Below are positions 18,169 through 27,532 of a stretch of DNA of 64,000 bases, in pieces. This DNA comes from Sphingobium fuliginis. GTDB lineage: Bacteria; Pseudomonadota; Alphaproteobacteria; Sphingomonadales; Sphingomonadaceae. Under the pieces are notes generated by a model. It worked only from the letters and a program-made list of their open reading frames with translations. It was not told the DNA's origin and ran no database searches. A program made the position numbers and the translations under genes. The first letter of the stretch is position 1. Each line of letters begins with the position of its first letter. The stretch covers positions 186,001 through 250,000 of the forward strand of contig NZ_SEON01000002.1 of NCBI RefSeq assembly GCF_004152845.1. Direction: 5' to 3'.

Positions 18169-20766
18169 TCAGGCGCCGAAGTGCCGATGTTCGATCATGT
18201 CGGTGATCTTGTTCGCGAGTTCGGTCATCACAAATGGTTTGGTGATAACCTCCATGCCCCTCTCAAGATGCCCGTTGCCGACAGCGGCATTCTCCGCGAA
18301 CCCGGTTACGAAAAGCACCTTCAGGTCCGGGCGACCGACGCGGGCCGCGTCGGCGATCTGTCGGCCGTTCATGCCTCCGGGTAATCCGACATCGGTGATG
18401 AGCAGGTCGACCCGGACGTCGGACTGAAGGATTTTCAACCCTGAGGGGCCATCTTCGGCTTCGAGCGCGACATATCCAGCGTCTTCGAGCACCTCTACTA
18501 TGAGCATGCGAACGGTCGGTTCGTCGTCGATCACGAGCACGGTTTCCCCGGCGCCCGTTTCCGGAATCGGCGATTCCGCCGCCGCGGCATCGTCCGCGAC
18601 ATCGCCGGAGTAGCGGGGCAGATAGAGGCACATCGTCGTTCCCTGCCCCGCTTCGCTGTAGACGCGAACCTGGCCGCCGGACTGTCGCACGAAACCATGG
18701 ATCATGGAAAGACCCAGACCCGTGCCCTGACCGATCGGCTTGGTCGTGAAGAACGGATCGAATATCCGGTCGGCGATGTCTTTCGGTATGCCTGTCCCCG
18801 TGTCGGTGACGCACACCGAGATATACTGCCCCGGCGGCAGGTCGCGTTCCCGCCCGGCGCGATTGTCCAGCCACTTGTTCGCGGTCTCGATCGTCAGTTT
18901 GCCGCCGTCGGGCATGGCGTCGCGAGCGTTGATGGCGAGATTGAGGAGCGCGCTTTCGAGCTGGACGGTGTCGATCCTGGTTGGCCAGAGGCCCGCCGCG
19001 CCGACGACCTCGACCTTGATGGCCGGGCCGACGGTGCGGGCGATGAGGTCCTCCATGCCGAAGACCAGCCGGTTCACGTCGGTCGGTTTGGGATCGAGGG
19101 TCTGGCGACGAGAGAAGGCGAGGAGCCGCTGGGTCAGCGCCGCGGCGCGCCGGGCGGAGGTCTGCGCACCGTTGATGAAGCGTTCGATACCCTCGGTCCG
19201 GCCTTCGGAAATGCGCCTTTCGATGATTTCCAGGCTGCCGATGATGCCTGCCAACAGGTTATTGAAGTCGTGGGCGATCCCGCCGGTGAGTTGTCCTATC
19301 GCCTCCATCTTCTGCGACTGGCGCAGCGCCTCTTCCGCTTCCGCGCGTTTGCGGATTTCGGCCTCGACCTGTTCTTCCAGCCGCTCGTTAAGCTGGTGCA
19401 ACCTGTCCTCGGTCGCCTTCCGCTCGGTAATGTCGATCACGGTCCCGACAAACCGCGTTCCCTGGTCGGTATCGAAGAGCGCGCGGCCGTTCGCGGAAAT
19501 CCACCGCTGCCGTCCGTCCTCGATACCGATGGTGCGATATTCTATGTCGTAGCGGCCCATGCCCTCGGGATCGATCGCTCGCCGGACGGCCTCATCCGCG
19601 CGCTCCCGGTCGTCCGGATGAATTCCCGCGATGAAGGAGCCCGCATAGGTGACTGCCGCCTCCGGGGATAAACCGAAGAGTTGCTTGCACCGAACATCCC
19701 ACCGAAGTTCGTTCGAGGCGGGGTGGTAGTCCCAGGTGCCGATTTCAGCCGCTTCCGTGGCCAGCCGCAAGCGCGCCTCGCTGTCGGCCAGCTCGCTCTC
19801 CGCCTTCCGCCGTTGTGTGAGTTCGCGTTCGAGCGCCTGAAACAGCCTGGCATTATCGATTGCGACGGCCGCCTCGGCCGCCAGGCCTTCCAGGCCCCGT
19901 TCCGACCGATCGTCGAAGACGCCGATATCGGCATGGCCGAAGAACAGGCCCCCGATCACCTCTCCGCTACGCGAAATGACCGGCACGGCCAGATAGCTGC
20001 GCACGGGCAGATGTCCCTCGGGCATGCCCTTGCGTGGCGCATTCTGCCCGTAACGCGGGTCCCTGGTTATATCGTCGGAGCGAACGATCCCTTCGCCTGA
20101 GAAGGTCGGCGCGAACACCGATGTGTTGCGCGGCATCGGAAATTTGGAGAAGGCCTCGGCCGGCGCCCCGGACAGGGTGTAGAGCATGTAGCTCTCCCCG
20201 GCCTCATTCTCGACATTGTAGAAGAAGGCGCCGAATTCGGCGCCGGTCAGTTCGACCCCCGCATCGGTGACGATCTGGACGAGTTCCTGAAGATCGGTCT
20301 TGGCCGCCAGCGCGGAGCCGGCCCGATTGAGTATCTCCAGCGCGCGCCGCTCTTCGGAGATCGCCTCCTGCGCTTCCCTGCTTTTCGTGCGGTCGTGCAA
20401 AATCTTCGTGAATCCGACCACGGAACCGGCCTGATCGCGGATCGGCGACATTTCGCCTACGGCCCATATCTGCGATCCGTCGCGGCAAATGCGCCAACCT
20501 TCCGTTCCGCCGCCACGGCCGACGGTCAGCGCGTCGGTCATCTCTTGTCGGAGCGCCGAGGCGCCCTCTCCGGGGGGGAACAGGCGCTCCAGCGTCTCAC
20601 CCAGAACCTCAGAGGCGGTCCAGCCCAGCATCCGGGACGCGCCCTCGTTCCAACTCGTCACCCGGCCTTCGAGATCGGTGGTGACGATCGCCGTGCCAAC
20701 CGCGCCATCGACGATCTGGCGCCATTCGTCAGCGCTGATCGCGCGCGACGGTTCTGGCTTTTTCAT
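18169..20766 (-). CDS. Hybrid sensor histidine kinase (PAS-GAF-PAS-HisKA-HATPase-REC)
   Basis: An 865-residue cytoplasmic hybrid kinase without membrane helices. Rough order: PAS (10-125; ATDLEGRV-like VTTDLEGRVTSWNEGASRML), GAF (150-310; SYLAVPVISRSGEVIGGLFF), second PAS with PAC (330-450), coiled linker, HisKA with IGQLTGGIAHDFNNLL (phospho-His), HATPase with NLAINARDAMPDGG and GTGLGLSMIHGF, and a receiver with VLVIDDEP and the phospho-acceptor in LLITDVGLPGGMNG. The start at 20766 has GGGGGG upstream. It is divergent from a second hybrid kinase of similar C-terminal design, so the two may share targets. Confidence 0.9.
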   Translation of the reverse strand: MKKPEPSRAISADEWRQIVDGAVGTAIVTTDLEGRVTSWNEGASRMLGWTASEVLGETLERLFPPGEGASALRQEMTDALTVGRGGGTEGWRICRDGSQIWAVGEMSPIRDQAGSVVGFTKILHDRTKSREAQEAISEERRALEILNRAGSALAAKTDLQELVQIVTDAGVELTGAEFGAFFYNVENEAGESYMLYTLSGAPAEAFSKFPMPRNTSVFAPTFSGEGIVRSDDITRDPRYGQNAPRKGMPEGHLPVRSYLAVPVISRSGEVIGGLFFGHADIGVFDDRSERGLEGLAAEAAVAIDNARLFQALERELTQRRKAESELADSEARLRLATEAAEIGTWDYHPASNELRWDVRCKQLFGLSPEAAVTYAGSFIAGIHPDDRERADEAVRRAIDPEGMGRYDIEYRTIGIEDGRQRWISANGRALFDTDQGTRFVGTVIDITERKATEDRLHQLNERLEEQVEAEIRKRAEAEEALRQSQKMEAIGQLTGGIAHDFNNLLAGIIGSLEIIERRISEGRTEGIERFINGAQTSARRAAALTQRLLAFSRRQTLDPKPTDVNRLVFGMEDLIARTVGPAIKVEVVGAAGLWPTRIDTVQLESALLNLAINARDAMPDGGKLTIETANKWLDNRAGRERDLPPGQYISVCVTDTGTGIPKDIADRIFDPFFTTKPIGQGTGLGLSMIHGFVRQSGGQVRVYSEAGQGTTMCLYLPRYSGDVADDAAAAESPIPETGAGETVLVIDDEPTVRMLIVEVLEDAGYVALEAEDGPSGLKILQSDVRVDLLITDVGLPGGMNGRQIADAARVGRPDLKVLFVTGFAENAAVGNGHLERGMEVITKPFVMTELANKITDMIEHRHFGA

Positions 20767-20932
20767 CGACCCCCCGGGAAAAATTCTTCTGATGCCGGAC
20801 GCAAACGCAAAACGCCCGAACTGGTTGCAGACGGGACGGTCGGACCGGGCCGATAATCTCGATCGAAGACTCATGGCAACCAGATCGCCGGTGAAGATTT
20901 ATTGCGATGTTGAAACTGATTTGAGGTAGCCC

Positions 20933-22651
20933 GTGGCCGACAAGGATGGCGCAGAAGCGCCCGTCAATCCCAACGAAGCGACCGGCGAGCCAGCCGGCGA
21001 TCTGGAAGACACCAGCTCCTATAGTCCGACAGGCGCCCGACCGACGCATCACTGGAAGCGGTCGACCGTGGCGGAACCTGGGCTCGACCAGCGCGGTACG
21101 GTGTTCTTCGCTGCCTTGCAGATGACGCGGATGCCGATGATCCTTACCGATCCGCGCCAGGACGACAATCCCATCGTCTTCGCCAACAAAGCGTTTCTCG
21201 ATCTGACAGGCTATGAGGAAAGCGAAGTCGTCGGCCGCAATTGCCGTTTCCTGCAGGGGGCCGACACCGACAGGGAAACCGTCCGCGCCCTTCGCGAAGC
21301 CGTAAGGGCGCAGGAAGCGATTTCCACCGAAATCCTGAACTATCGCCGCGACGGCAGTCCCTTCTGGAACGCGGTGTTCGTGGCGCCCGTCTATGACGAC
21401 GACGGCACGCTCCTCTATTTCTTCGCCAGCCAGCTTGACGTCACGCGTCGGCGCTCCTCTGAACAGGCTTTTCGTCAGGCGCAGAAGATGGAGGCGATCG
21501 GACAACTGACTGCCGGCCTGGCGCATGATTTCAACAACCTGCTGCAGGTGGTGACAGGCAATCTCGACATCGTGCTCGGAGACGATCTGAACGATGCCCA
21601 GCGACGGATGCTGGGCAATGCTGCCCGCGCTGCCGAGCGCGGCGCGAGGCTGACGCGCCAGTTGCTTGCCTTCGCGCGCAAGACCCGGCTCGAGCCGCGC
21701 CGGATCAACATGAACGAGCTGATCCACGAATTCGGCGATTTGATCGACAATACCGTGGGGCCGCAGATCAGGCTGGTCACCGCGCTGGAGCGCCGGCTCC
21801 CGGCGGTGCAGATCGACCCCACGCATCTTGAGATGGCGGTGCTCAACATCCTGATCAACGCCCGCGACGCGATGCCGGGCGGCGGCACCGTGACGATCGC
21901 GACCGAGCTTTGGAAGCTGAACGGCAACGCGGCGGCGCATGGCCTTCCCGAAGGGGATTATGTCGTGTTGAGCATCCGCGACGAAGGCCATGGCATGAGC
22001 GCCGAGGTTCGCCAACGCGCCACCGAACCGTTCTTCAGCACCAAGGGCAAGGAGCGCGGCACCGGCCTTGGCCTGGCAATGGTCCACGGCTTTGTGCAGC
22101 AGTCGCTCGGCCGTCTGGAAATCGACTCCGAGCCGGGGCAGGGAACGACGATGCGGCTGCTCTTTCCCGTCGCGCCGCCCGAAGAGGTCGTGTCCGGCCC
22201 CGTGCGGCCCATGCCAGCGCCGGCGATTTCGGGCGAAGCCGGAGGACAGACGATCCTGCTGGTCGAAGACAGTGACGATGTCCGCGCGCTGGCGAGCGAG
22301 CAACTGGCTGCGATCGGGTACCGGGTCATTCCTGTCGCAAGCGGCGAGGAAGCCCTCCTGAAGCTTGAGAATATCAAGGTCGACCTGCTCTTCACCGATA
22401 TGGTCATGCCGGGTGGCATGAGCGGCCTGGAACTGGTCGAGAAGTTCAACGAACTATATCCGGAAACGCCAGTGCTTATGACCACGGGCTATAATGAGGA
22501 TCTGGTCGCCGACATCCCGCGCGGCACGCGGCTCGACGTGATCGGCAAGCCCTATCGCCGCGAGGAGCTGGCGGATCGCGTAAGGACGGCTCTGTCACGC
22601 CGCACCGTCGTCAGGCGGGAGGAAAGTCCGTTTGGCGCAAAGGAGGGGTGA
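20933..22651 (+). CDS. LOV-domain hybrid histidine kinase (blue-light sensor candidate)
   Basis: A 572-residue soluble kinase starting at a GTG with GAGG upstream. The PAS domain is of LOV type: NPIVFANKAFLDLTGYEESE, then VVGRNCRFLQGADTD, with Cys104 in the GXNCRFLQ motif that forms the flavin adduct on blue-light exposure. NYRRDGSPFWNAVFVAPVYD carries the FMN-contacting Asn residues. HisKA has LTAGLAHDFNNLL (His198). HATPase has NILINARDAMPGGG and GTGLGLAMVHGF. The C-terminal receiver has ILLVEDSDD and FTDMVMPGGMSG. Flavin binding is inferred from the motif. Confidence 0.92.
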   Translation: MADKDGAEAPVNPNEATGEPAGDLEDTSSYSPTGARPTHHWKRSTVAEPGLDQRGTVFFAALQMTRMPMILTDPRQDDNPIVFANKAFLDLTGYEESEVVGRNCRFLQGADTDRETVRALREAVRAQEAISTEILNYRRDGSPFWNAVFVAPVYDDDGTLLYFFASQLDVTRRRSSEQAFRQAQKMEAIGQLTAGLAHDFNNLLQVVTGNLDIVLGDDLNDAQRRMLGNAARAAERGARLTRQLLAFARKTRLEPRRINMNELIHEFGDLIDNTVGPQIRLVTALERRLPAVQIDPTHLEMAVLNILINARDAMPGGGTVTIATELWKLNGNAAAHGLPEGDYVVLSIRDEGHGMSAEVRQRATEPFFSTKGKERGTGLGLAMVHGFVQQSLGRLEIDSEPGQGTTMRLLFPVAPPEEVVSGPVRPMPAPAISGEAGGQTILLVEDSDDVRALASEQLAAIGYRVIPVASGEEALLKLENIKVDLLFTDMVMPGGMSGLELVEKFNELYPETPVLMTTGYNEDLVADIPRGTRLDVIGKPYRREELADRVRTALSRRTVVRREESPFGAKEG

Positions 22652-22742
22652 TGGGCTGAATCCCCACACGCCCTAGGATGCTGATTTAAACGCTTGTGGC
22701 ACTCCTATTGGATAGGACGGTATACTCAGCTAGACAGCGACC

Positions 22743-23975
22743 ATGCGGGGGCTGGACATTGCGATCGCGGGCTGCGGGCCGTGCGGACTGGCGGCGGCGC
22801 TGCTGCTTCATCGTGCCGGACATCATGTAACGCTGTTCGAACGCTTCGATACGCCTCGACCCATCGGGTCCGGCTTGATGCTCCAGCCCACGGGCATGGC
22901 GGTCTTGTTTCAATTGGGATTGCTGGAGGAGGCTCGGGCGCGGGGCGCGCGGGTCGATCGCCTTTTCGGCAAGGCGGGCAGGCGGATTGTCCTCGACGTC
23001 CATTATGCAGCCCTTCGCCACCGGGAAATGTTCGGCATTGGCATCCATCGTGCCAGCCTGTTCGCGATCCTGCATGACGCCGTCCTGCAGGCGGGAATCA
23101 CCGTCCATACCGGCCGCACGCTGACGGGGAGCGCCCCGGTCGGGCTGAAGCGCGCGCTACATTTTGCCGATGGAGAGACGAGTGGCCCCTATGATCTCGT
23201 CGTCGATGCGCTGGGCACGCGCACAGCGCTGGCGCCGCCCACGGGTCGGGAACTGGCCTATGGCGCGCTTTGGGCAAGCCTCGACTGGCCGCAGACCGCC
23301 GCATTCGATCCCCACGCACTCGCACAGCGTTACGAGCGCGCCAGCATCATGGCGGGAGTCCTGCCCATCGGAACGCCGCCCGGTGCGACGATGCCCAAAG
23401 CTGCTTTCTTCTGGTCGCTCCGCGCGGACCGGCTGGACGATTGGCGCGAGACCGGGCTGGCGCCATGGAAGGCGCAGGTTGCCAAGCTATGGCCCGACTG
23501 CATGCCGCTGCTCGATCAGATTCATGATGCTGACCAACTGACCTTCGCCCGCTACGCCCATCGGACCCTTGCGGCTCCGGCGGAACCGGCGCTGATCCAT
23601 ATCGGCGATGCCTGGCACTCCGCCAGCCCTCAGCTGGGACAGGGCGCCAACATGGCGTTGCTCGACGCCTGGGCGCTGGCCAAGGGTCTAGCAAAGAAGG
23701 ATAGTGTCGATGAAGGGATTCGGCACGCCATCGAACTGCGCCGTCGCCATGTGCTGACCTATCAATGGCTCACCGCACTGTTCACCCCGGTCTATCAATC
23801 GGACAGCCGTCTGCTGCCGTTGATTCGCGACCGCGTGGTCGGCCCCTTGTCCAAGCTCTGGCCGGCCACCGCCATACAGGCGGCGATGGTCAGCGGGCTG
23901 GTCGGCAATCCCCTGCCGCCACTGGGGCTGGATGGCGATTGGACGGTTGGGATGCCCTTGGCGGAGGCTGCATGA
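22743..23975 (+). CDS. FAD-dependent monooxygenase (PHBH-like)
   Basis: A 410-residue flavoprotein of the FAD_binding_3 / p-hydroxybenzoate hydroxylase fold. Evidence: the N-terminal dinucleotide-binding GCGPCGLAAALLLHRAGH, the central DG-like region LVVDALGTRTAL, and the C-terminal GD motif HIGDAWHSASPQLGQGANMA that contacts FAD. Such enzymes hydroxylate an aromatic or polyketide-like substrate with NAD(P)H and oxygen. It is the first gene of a three-gene coupled operon; its stop overlaps the next start as ATGA. Substrate unknown. Confidence 0.85.
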   Translation: MRGLDIAIAGCGPCGLAAALLLHRAGHHVTLFERFDTPRPIGSGLMLQPTGMAVLFQLGLLEEARARGARVDRLFGKAGRRIVLDVHYAALRHREMFGIGIHRASLFAILHDAVLQAGITVHTGRTLTGSAPVGLKRALHFADGETSGPYDLVVDALGTRTALAPPTGRELAYGALWASLDWPQTAAFDPHALAQRYERASIMAGVLPIGTPPGATMPKAAFFWSLRADRLDDWRETGLAPWKAQVAKLWPDCMPLLDQIHDADQLTFARYAHRTLAAPAEPALIHIGDAWHSASPQLGQGANMALLDAWALAKGLAKKDSVDEGIRHAIELRRRHVLTYQWLTALFTPVYQSDSRLLPLIRDRVVGPLSKLWPATAIQAAMVSGLVGNPLPPLGLDGDWTVGMPLAEAA

Positions 23976-24388
23976 ACGATGCGTCGAGCGATAGCGACGG
24001 CCCCATCATCGTATTCGACGCCATGTGCGTGCTCTGCTCCGCCAATGCCGCTTTCGTGCTGCGCCATGACCGCGCCGGTCGCTTTCGGCTCGCGTCCATG
24101 CAAGGTGACATTGGGGCCGCGCTCTACCGCCAGTTCGGGATCGACCCGGCCAATCCGGAAAGCTTGATCGTGGTGGAAGACGGCCGCGCCTTGCGGGACA
24201 GCGATGCGGTGCTGGCCATATGGGCGGGTCTGGACCGCCCCTGGGATGGGCTGGCGGCATTCCGTATCGTTCCGCGCTGGCTGCGCGATCCCGTCTATCG
24301 CTGGATTGCGCGCCATCGTTATCGGCTGTTCGGGAAGCGGTCGACCTGTTGGATCCCGACAACGGAACAGGCCCGCCGCATCCTGTGA
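23972..24388 (+). CDS. DCC family (DUF393) thiol-disulfide oxidoreductase
   Basis: A 138-residue protein with the DCC signature near its N-terminus: VFDAMCVLCSANAAFVLRHD, where Asp16 and the CxxC pair Cys19/Cys22 are the family's namesake residues. A C-terminal WIARHRYRLFGKR is also family-typical. The start at 23972 overlaps the monooxygenase stop (ATGA), and its own stop overlaps the following gene as GTGA. DCC proteins are thioredoxin-like by prediction but have no firmly assigned substrate. Confidence 0.85.
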   Translation: MNDASSDSDGPIIVFDAMCVLCSANAAFVLRHDRAGRFRLASMQGDIGAALYRQFGIDPANPESLIVVEDGRALRDSDAVLAIWAGLDRPWDGLAAFRIVPRWLRDPVYRWIARHRYRLFGKRSTCWIPTTEQARRIL

Positions 24389-26019
24389 GCCGGATCTTGC
24401 TCCTTGGCGGCTATGGCGGCTTTGGCGGGCGCATCGCGCGGCGTCTCGCCGCTGCAGGGCATGAGGTGCTGGTCGCTGGACGGTCCATCGACAAGGCCCG
24501 CGCCTTTTGCGGGGATGCGCCCAGCCTGATGCCGCTGGCACTGGATCGCAGTCGGATCGCCACCGCATTGGAGGAGCATAGGCCGGACATGGTGGTGGAT
24601 GCCTCAGGCCCCTTTCAGGCGATGGATCATGCCATCCCCAAAGCCTGCATTGCTGCCGGGGTTCACTATGTCGACATCGCCGACAGCCGCGATTTTGTGT
24701 GCGGCATCGGGGCGCTGGACGATGCCGCCAGAGCCGCAGGCGTCATCCTCCTCTCCGGCGCTTCGAGCGTGCCGGCGCTGTCGGGCGCGGCGGTGCGTCA
24801 TCTGGCGCAAGGCATGGACAGGGTGCGCGCGGTCGAGATGGCGATCAGCGCATCCAACAAGGCGACGGCAGGTCCGGCGGTTTCCGCCGCCATAGCAGGA
24901 CAGGTCGGCCAGCCCCTGCGCATCTGGCGCGGTCAGCACTGGGCGAAAGCCTTCGGATGGCAGGAGATGCGTTCCGTCCAGTTCCGATGCGCGGGAACGG
25001 AGGCGATCACAGGTCGCAAGGTCGCGCTTGTCGATGTGCCCGACCTCGCCCTTCTGCCCGAAAGGCTGGCGGGACGCCCGGCCGTCACCTTCCGGGCGGG
25101 TACGGAACTCCGGTTCCAGAATTGGGCGCTCTGGCTCGCCAGCTGGCTGGTGCGTTGGCGGCTCGTCGCGACTCTCGCGCCGCTCGCGCGTTTCCTTCAC
25201 CCTTTCCAATCCCTGACCCGGTCGCTGGGCAGCGATCGCTCCGCCATGATCGTGCGCCTGTTCGGTGACGTGGCTGGCCAAAAGGTCGAGCGCCGATGGA
25301 CGCTGATCGCCGACCGGGGCGATGGCCCGGAAATACCGACATTGTCCGTGGTGCCCATCGTAGCGCGCATCCTGTCGGGACAGGAAGCCGCAGGCGCCCG
25401 CGATGCCGCAGAGGCGCTGACGCTGAGCGATTATGCCGATGCCTTCGAAAAGCTGGCCATCCAGCGCGATACGGCGGAACTGCCTGCTCCGCCGTCCCTG
25501 TATGACCGCATCATGGGTGACCGCTTCGGACAGCTCCCCCCGGAGGTGCGCGCCATTCATGATGTGTTTCGCGATGGCGGCGCAGCGGGCGAAGCCACGG
25601 TGACCGGCGCGTCGAACCCGGCCGCGGCATTGATCGCGCGGATCGTGGGCTTTCCCAAAGCCGGTACTCATCGCCTGTATGTTCATTTCCATGAAGCCGA
25701 CGGCCGCGAAAGCTGGACCCGCAATTTTGGAGGGCGACGCTTTCAGAGCCATCTCAGCCAACGGGGCCGCTGGCTTGTCGAGCGCTTCGGCCCGTTCCGC
25801 TTCGCCTTCGATCTTCCCGGCGACGCTCAGGGATTGACCATGGTCATGCGGCGTTGGTGGATCGGTCCCCTGCCCTTGCCAACATGGCTTGCCCCGCGTT
25901 CGCCCGCCCGCGAATGGGCCGAAGGCGGGCGCTTCCATTTCGATGTGCCCATCGCATTGCCCCTGATCGGGCGGCTGGTCCATTATCGCGGATGGCTGGA
26001 ACCGGCGACAATCCGATAG
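24385..26019 (+). CDS. Saccharopine-dehydrogenase-like Rossmann protein with C-terminal DUF4166
   Basis: A 544-residue protein. The N-terminal NAD(P)-binding domain begins SRILLLGGYGGFGGRIARRL and continues with VVDASGPFQAMDHAIPKACI and HYVDIADSRDF, typical of saccharopine dehydrogenase-like proteins. The last 170 or so residues match the DUF4166 layout (YDRIMGDRFGQLPPEVRAIH, VRHFH-like YVHFHEADGRESWTRNFGGR, RFHFDVPIALPLIGRLVHY). The start is a GTG at 24385 overlapping the DCC stop. Tight coupling with a flavin monooxygenase suggests one pathway of unknown product. Confidence 0.82.
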   Translation: MSRILLLGGYGGFGGRIARRLAAAGHEVLVAGRSIDKARAFCGDAPSLMPLALDRSRIATALEEHRPDMVVDASGPFQAMDHAIPKACIAAGVHYVDIADSRDFVCGIGALDDAARAAGVILLSGASSVPALSGAAVRHLAQGMDRVRAVEMAISASNKATAGPAVSAAIAGQVGQPLRIWRGQHWAKAFGWQEMRSVQFRCAGTEAITGRKVALVDVPDLALLPERLAGRPAVTFRAGTELRFQNWALWLASWLVRWRLVATLAPLARFLHPFQSLTRSLGSDRSAMIVRLFGDVAGQKVERRWTLIADRGDGPEIPTLSVVPIVARILSGQEAAGARDAAEALTLSDYADAFEKLAIQRDTAELPAPPSLYDRIMGDRFGQLPPEVRAIHDVFRDGGAAGEATVTGASNPAAALIARIVGFPKAGTHRLYVHFHEADGRESWTRNFGGRRFQSHLSQRGRWLVERFGPFRFAFDLPGDAQGLTMVMRRWWIGPLPLPTWLAPRSPAREWAEGGRFHFDVPIALPLIGRLVHYRGWLEPATIR

Positions 26020-26311
26020 CAGGCCACGCTTTCGACCACTGGCTGCAATTTGGAACATCGATCCTGTGTGGACGGCCCTCCGTTGGCAAGGGTTTATGAA
26101 CTTTGCCGAGCTGGTTGGTGCGGCCATGTGTCCGACCTGTTTATGCGGCTTTTGGATGCCGCTCGCCATAACGCCATTCGCGCGTCTCAGGCCCCGATCA
26201 AACGCATGGTGGGTCGGGTCAACGCCTCGCAGATCGCTTCCGCATCGGAACCGCGCCATTTGAGCCAGCTCCAGCGAGCGGCCGAAAAGTACCTCGTCAT
26301 GTCGGAATATG

Positions 26312-26386
26312 TGGCTGGGGCGGCAGGATTCGAACCTGCGCATGGCGGTACCAAAAACCGCTGCCTTACCGCTTGGCTACGCCCCA
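26312..26386 (-). tRNA. tRNA-Gln (anticodon UUG)
   Basis: A 75-nt minus-strand tRNA with encoded CCA end. Acceptor arms TGGGGCG/CGCCCCA pair perfectly, the anticodon stem GCGGT/ACCGC encloses loop TTTTGGT with anticodon TTG, and the T-arm contains GGTTCGAATCC. No integrase or attachment-site duplication was seen beside it. The 292 bp upstream (26020-26311) hold no recognisable gene. Confidence 0.95.
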
Positions 26387-26514
26387 GCATCGCCCGGACA
26401 TCGCCGGCGCGGACCGCCATATAGCGCCTGTTGCGCGAAAGGAAAGCCTAGTCATTATTTTCCGGAACCGCCAATATGCGCGCGCCCTTTCCTCTCAGCC
26501 TGGAACCGACCGGC

Positions 26515-27036
26515 ATGTCCGCGCCCCATTCCCCATCCCCCGTCCCGACATCCCAGATCGCGCCCGCTTCACCGCTTTTCCTGCGCGAGGATGAGATCCG
26601 GCGCGGCATAGAGATGCTCTATTTCGGCTATTCCGCGCTGACCCGCTCGATCGACGAAGGGCTCGCCGCGCAGGGGCTGGGCCGGGCGCATCACCGCGCC
26701 CTTTATTTCATCTCGCGCCAGCCCGACCTGACCGTCAAGGACCTGCTGCGCCTGCTCGCCATCACCAAGCAGTCGCTGGGCCGCGTGCTCAACGACCTGA
26801 TCGAGCAGGGTTATATCGAAACCCGGCAAGGCGCCAGCGACCGGCGGCAGAAATTGCTGCGGCTGAGCCCAGCCGGCGTCGCGCTGGAGGCGGAGCTGTT
26901 CCGCGCCCTGCGGGAAAAGATGGCCGCCGCCTATGCCCAGGCGGGGCAGGGCTCCGTCACCGGCTTCTGGCGCGTGCTGGAGGGGCTGATCCCCGATCAG
27001 GACCGGTCCATGGTGTTCGGCCTGCGCGGCCGGTGA
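26515..27036 (+). CDS. MarR family transcriptional regulator
   Basis: A winged-helix regulator of about 173 residues. The helix-turn-helix and wing are visible: HHRALYFISRQPDLTVKDLL, LAITKQSLGRVLNDLIEQGY, then IETRQGASDRRQKLLRLSPA with the conserved DRR of the MarR wing. The start is uncertain between 26515 and an in-frame ATG at 26476; neither has a strong ribosome site. The following gene encodes a small lipoprotein, so no obvious regulated efflux or catabolic partner is adjacent. Confidence 0.88.
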   Translation: MSAPHSPSPVPTSQIAPASPLFLREDEIRRGIEMLYFGYSALTRSIDEGLAAQGLGRAHHRALYFISRQPDLTVKDLLRLLAITKQSLGRVLNDLIEQGYIETRQGASDRRQKLLRLSPAGVALEAELFRALREKMAAAYAQAGQGSVTGFWRVLEGLIPDQDRSMVFGLRGR

Positions 27037-27110
27037 AGGATCGTTGCGCAACCTTATCGCCGCAGGGGCGCTTATCTGCTCTTTGTTGAAGGCAAGATAA
27101 GGGTGAACCC

Positions 27111-27425
27111 ATGCGCACATCATTCTTGACCGCCATGTCGGCGCTGACCGTCCTCGGCGCATCGGCCTGTTCGGAAAAGGCGGCCGACAATCTGGAAAAT
27201 GCCGGCTCCGCGATCGGCAGCGACGTCGGCAATACGGTCGACCGGGCGGGTGACAGGCTCGACCGCGGCCTGGACGAGGCGGGCAATGCGATAGACGAAG
27301 GTTCCGGCCGCCTCGGCGCGGCCATGGACAAGGCCTCCCGCGATGCGGAGCGGGAGGCGCGCGAAGCGAAGCGGGATGTCGGCGCGGCGATGGAACGCGC
27401 GGGCAGCGACATCCGCAACGACTGA
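27111..27425 (+). CDS. Small putative lipoprotein, Asp/Ala-rich helical
   Basis: A 104-residue protein with an N-terminal signal ending in VLGASAC, a possible lipobox (weak at the -3 position). The mature part is a low-complexity amphipathic region built from degenerate repeats such as NAGSAIGSDVGNTVDRAG and RLDRGLDEAGNAIDEGSGRL, suggesting a long helix. AAGGG stands before the ATG. It resembles the tail of the small membrane protein at 60288-60527 (QVGQAASDVGDAAKDAAG). Function unknown; an envelope-associated structural role is a guess. Confidence 0.7.
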   Translation: MRTSFLTAMSALTVLGASACSEKAADNLENAGSAIGSDVGNTVDRAGDRLDRGLDEAGNAIDEGSGRLGAAMDKASRDAEREAREAKRDVGAAMERAGSDIRND

Positions 27426-27532
27426 CGGCACGGAAAGGGACCTGGGAAAAGGATCGGAAAAAACGCCGCGCCCTGCCGACCGGACGGGAGCGGCGCTTGA
27501 CCTGAGCGGCCATCCGCAGCACCAGCGACGGC

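Noticed and set aside
26020..26514. tRNA-Gln as a genomic-island attachment site
   Set aside because: No integrase, no direct repeat of the tRNA 3' end and no change in gene style were found on either side.
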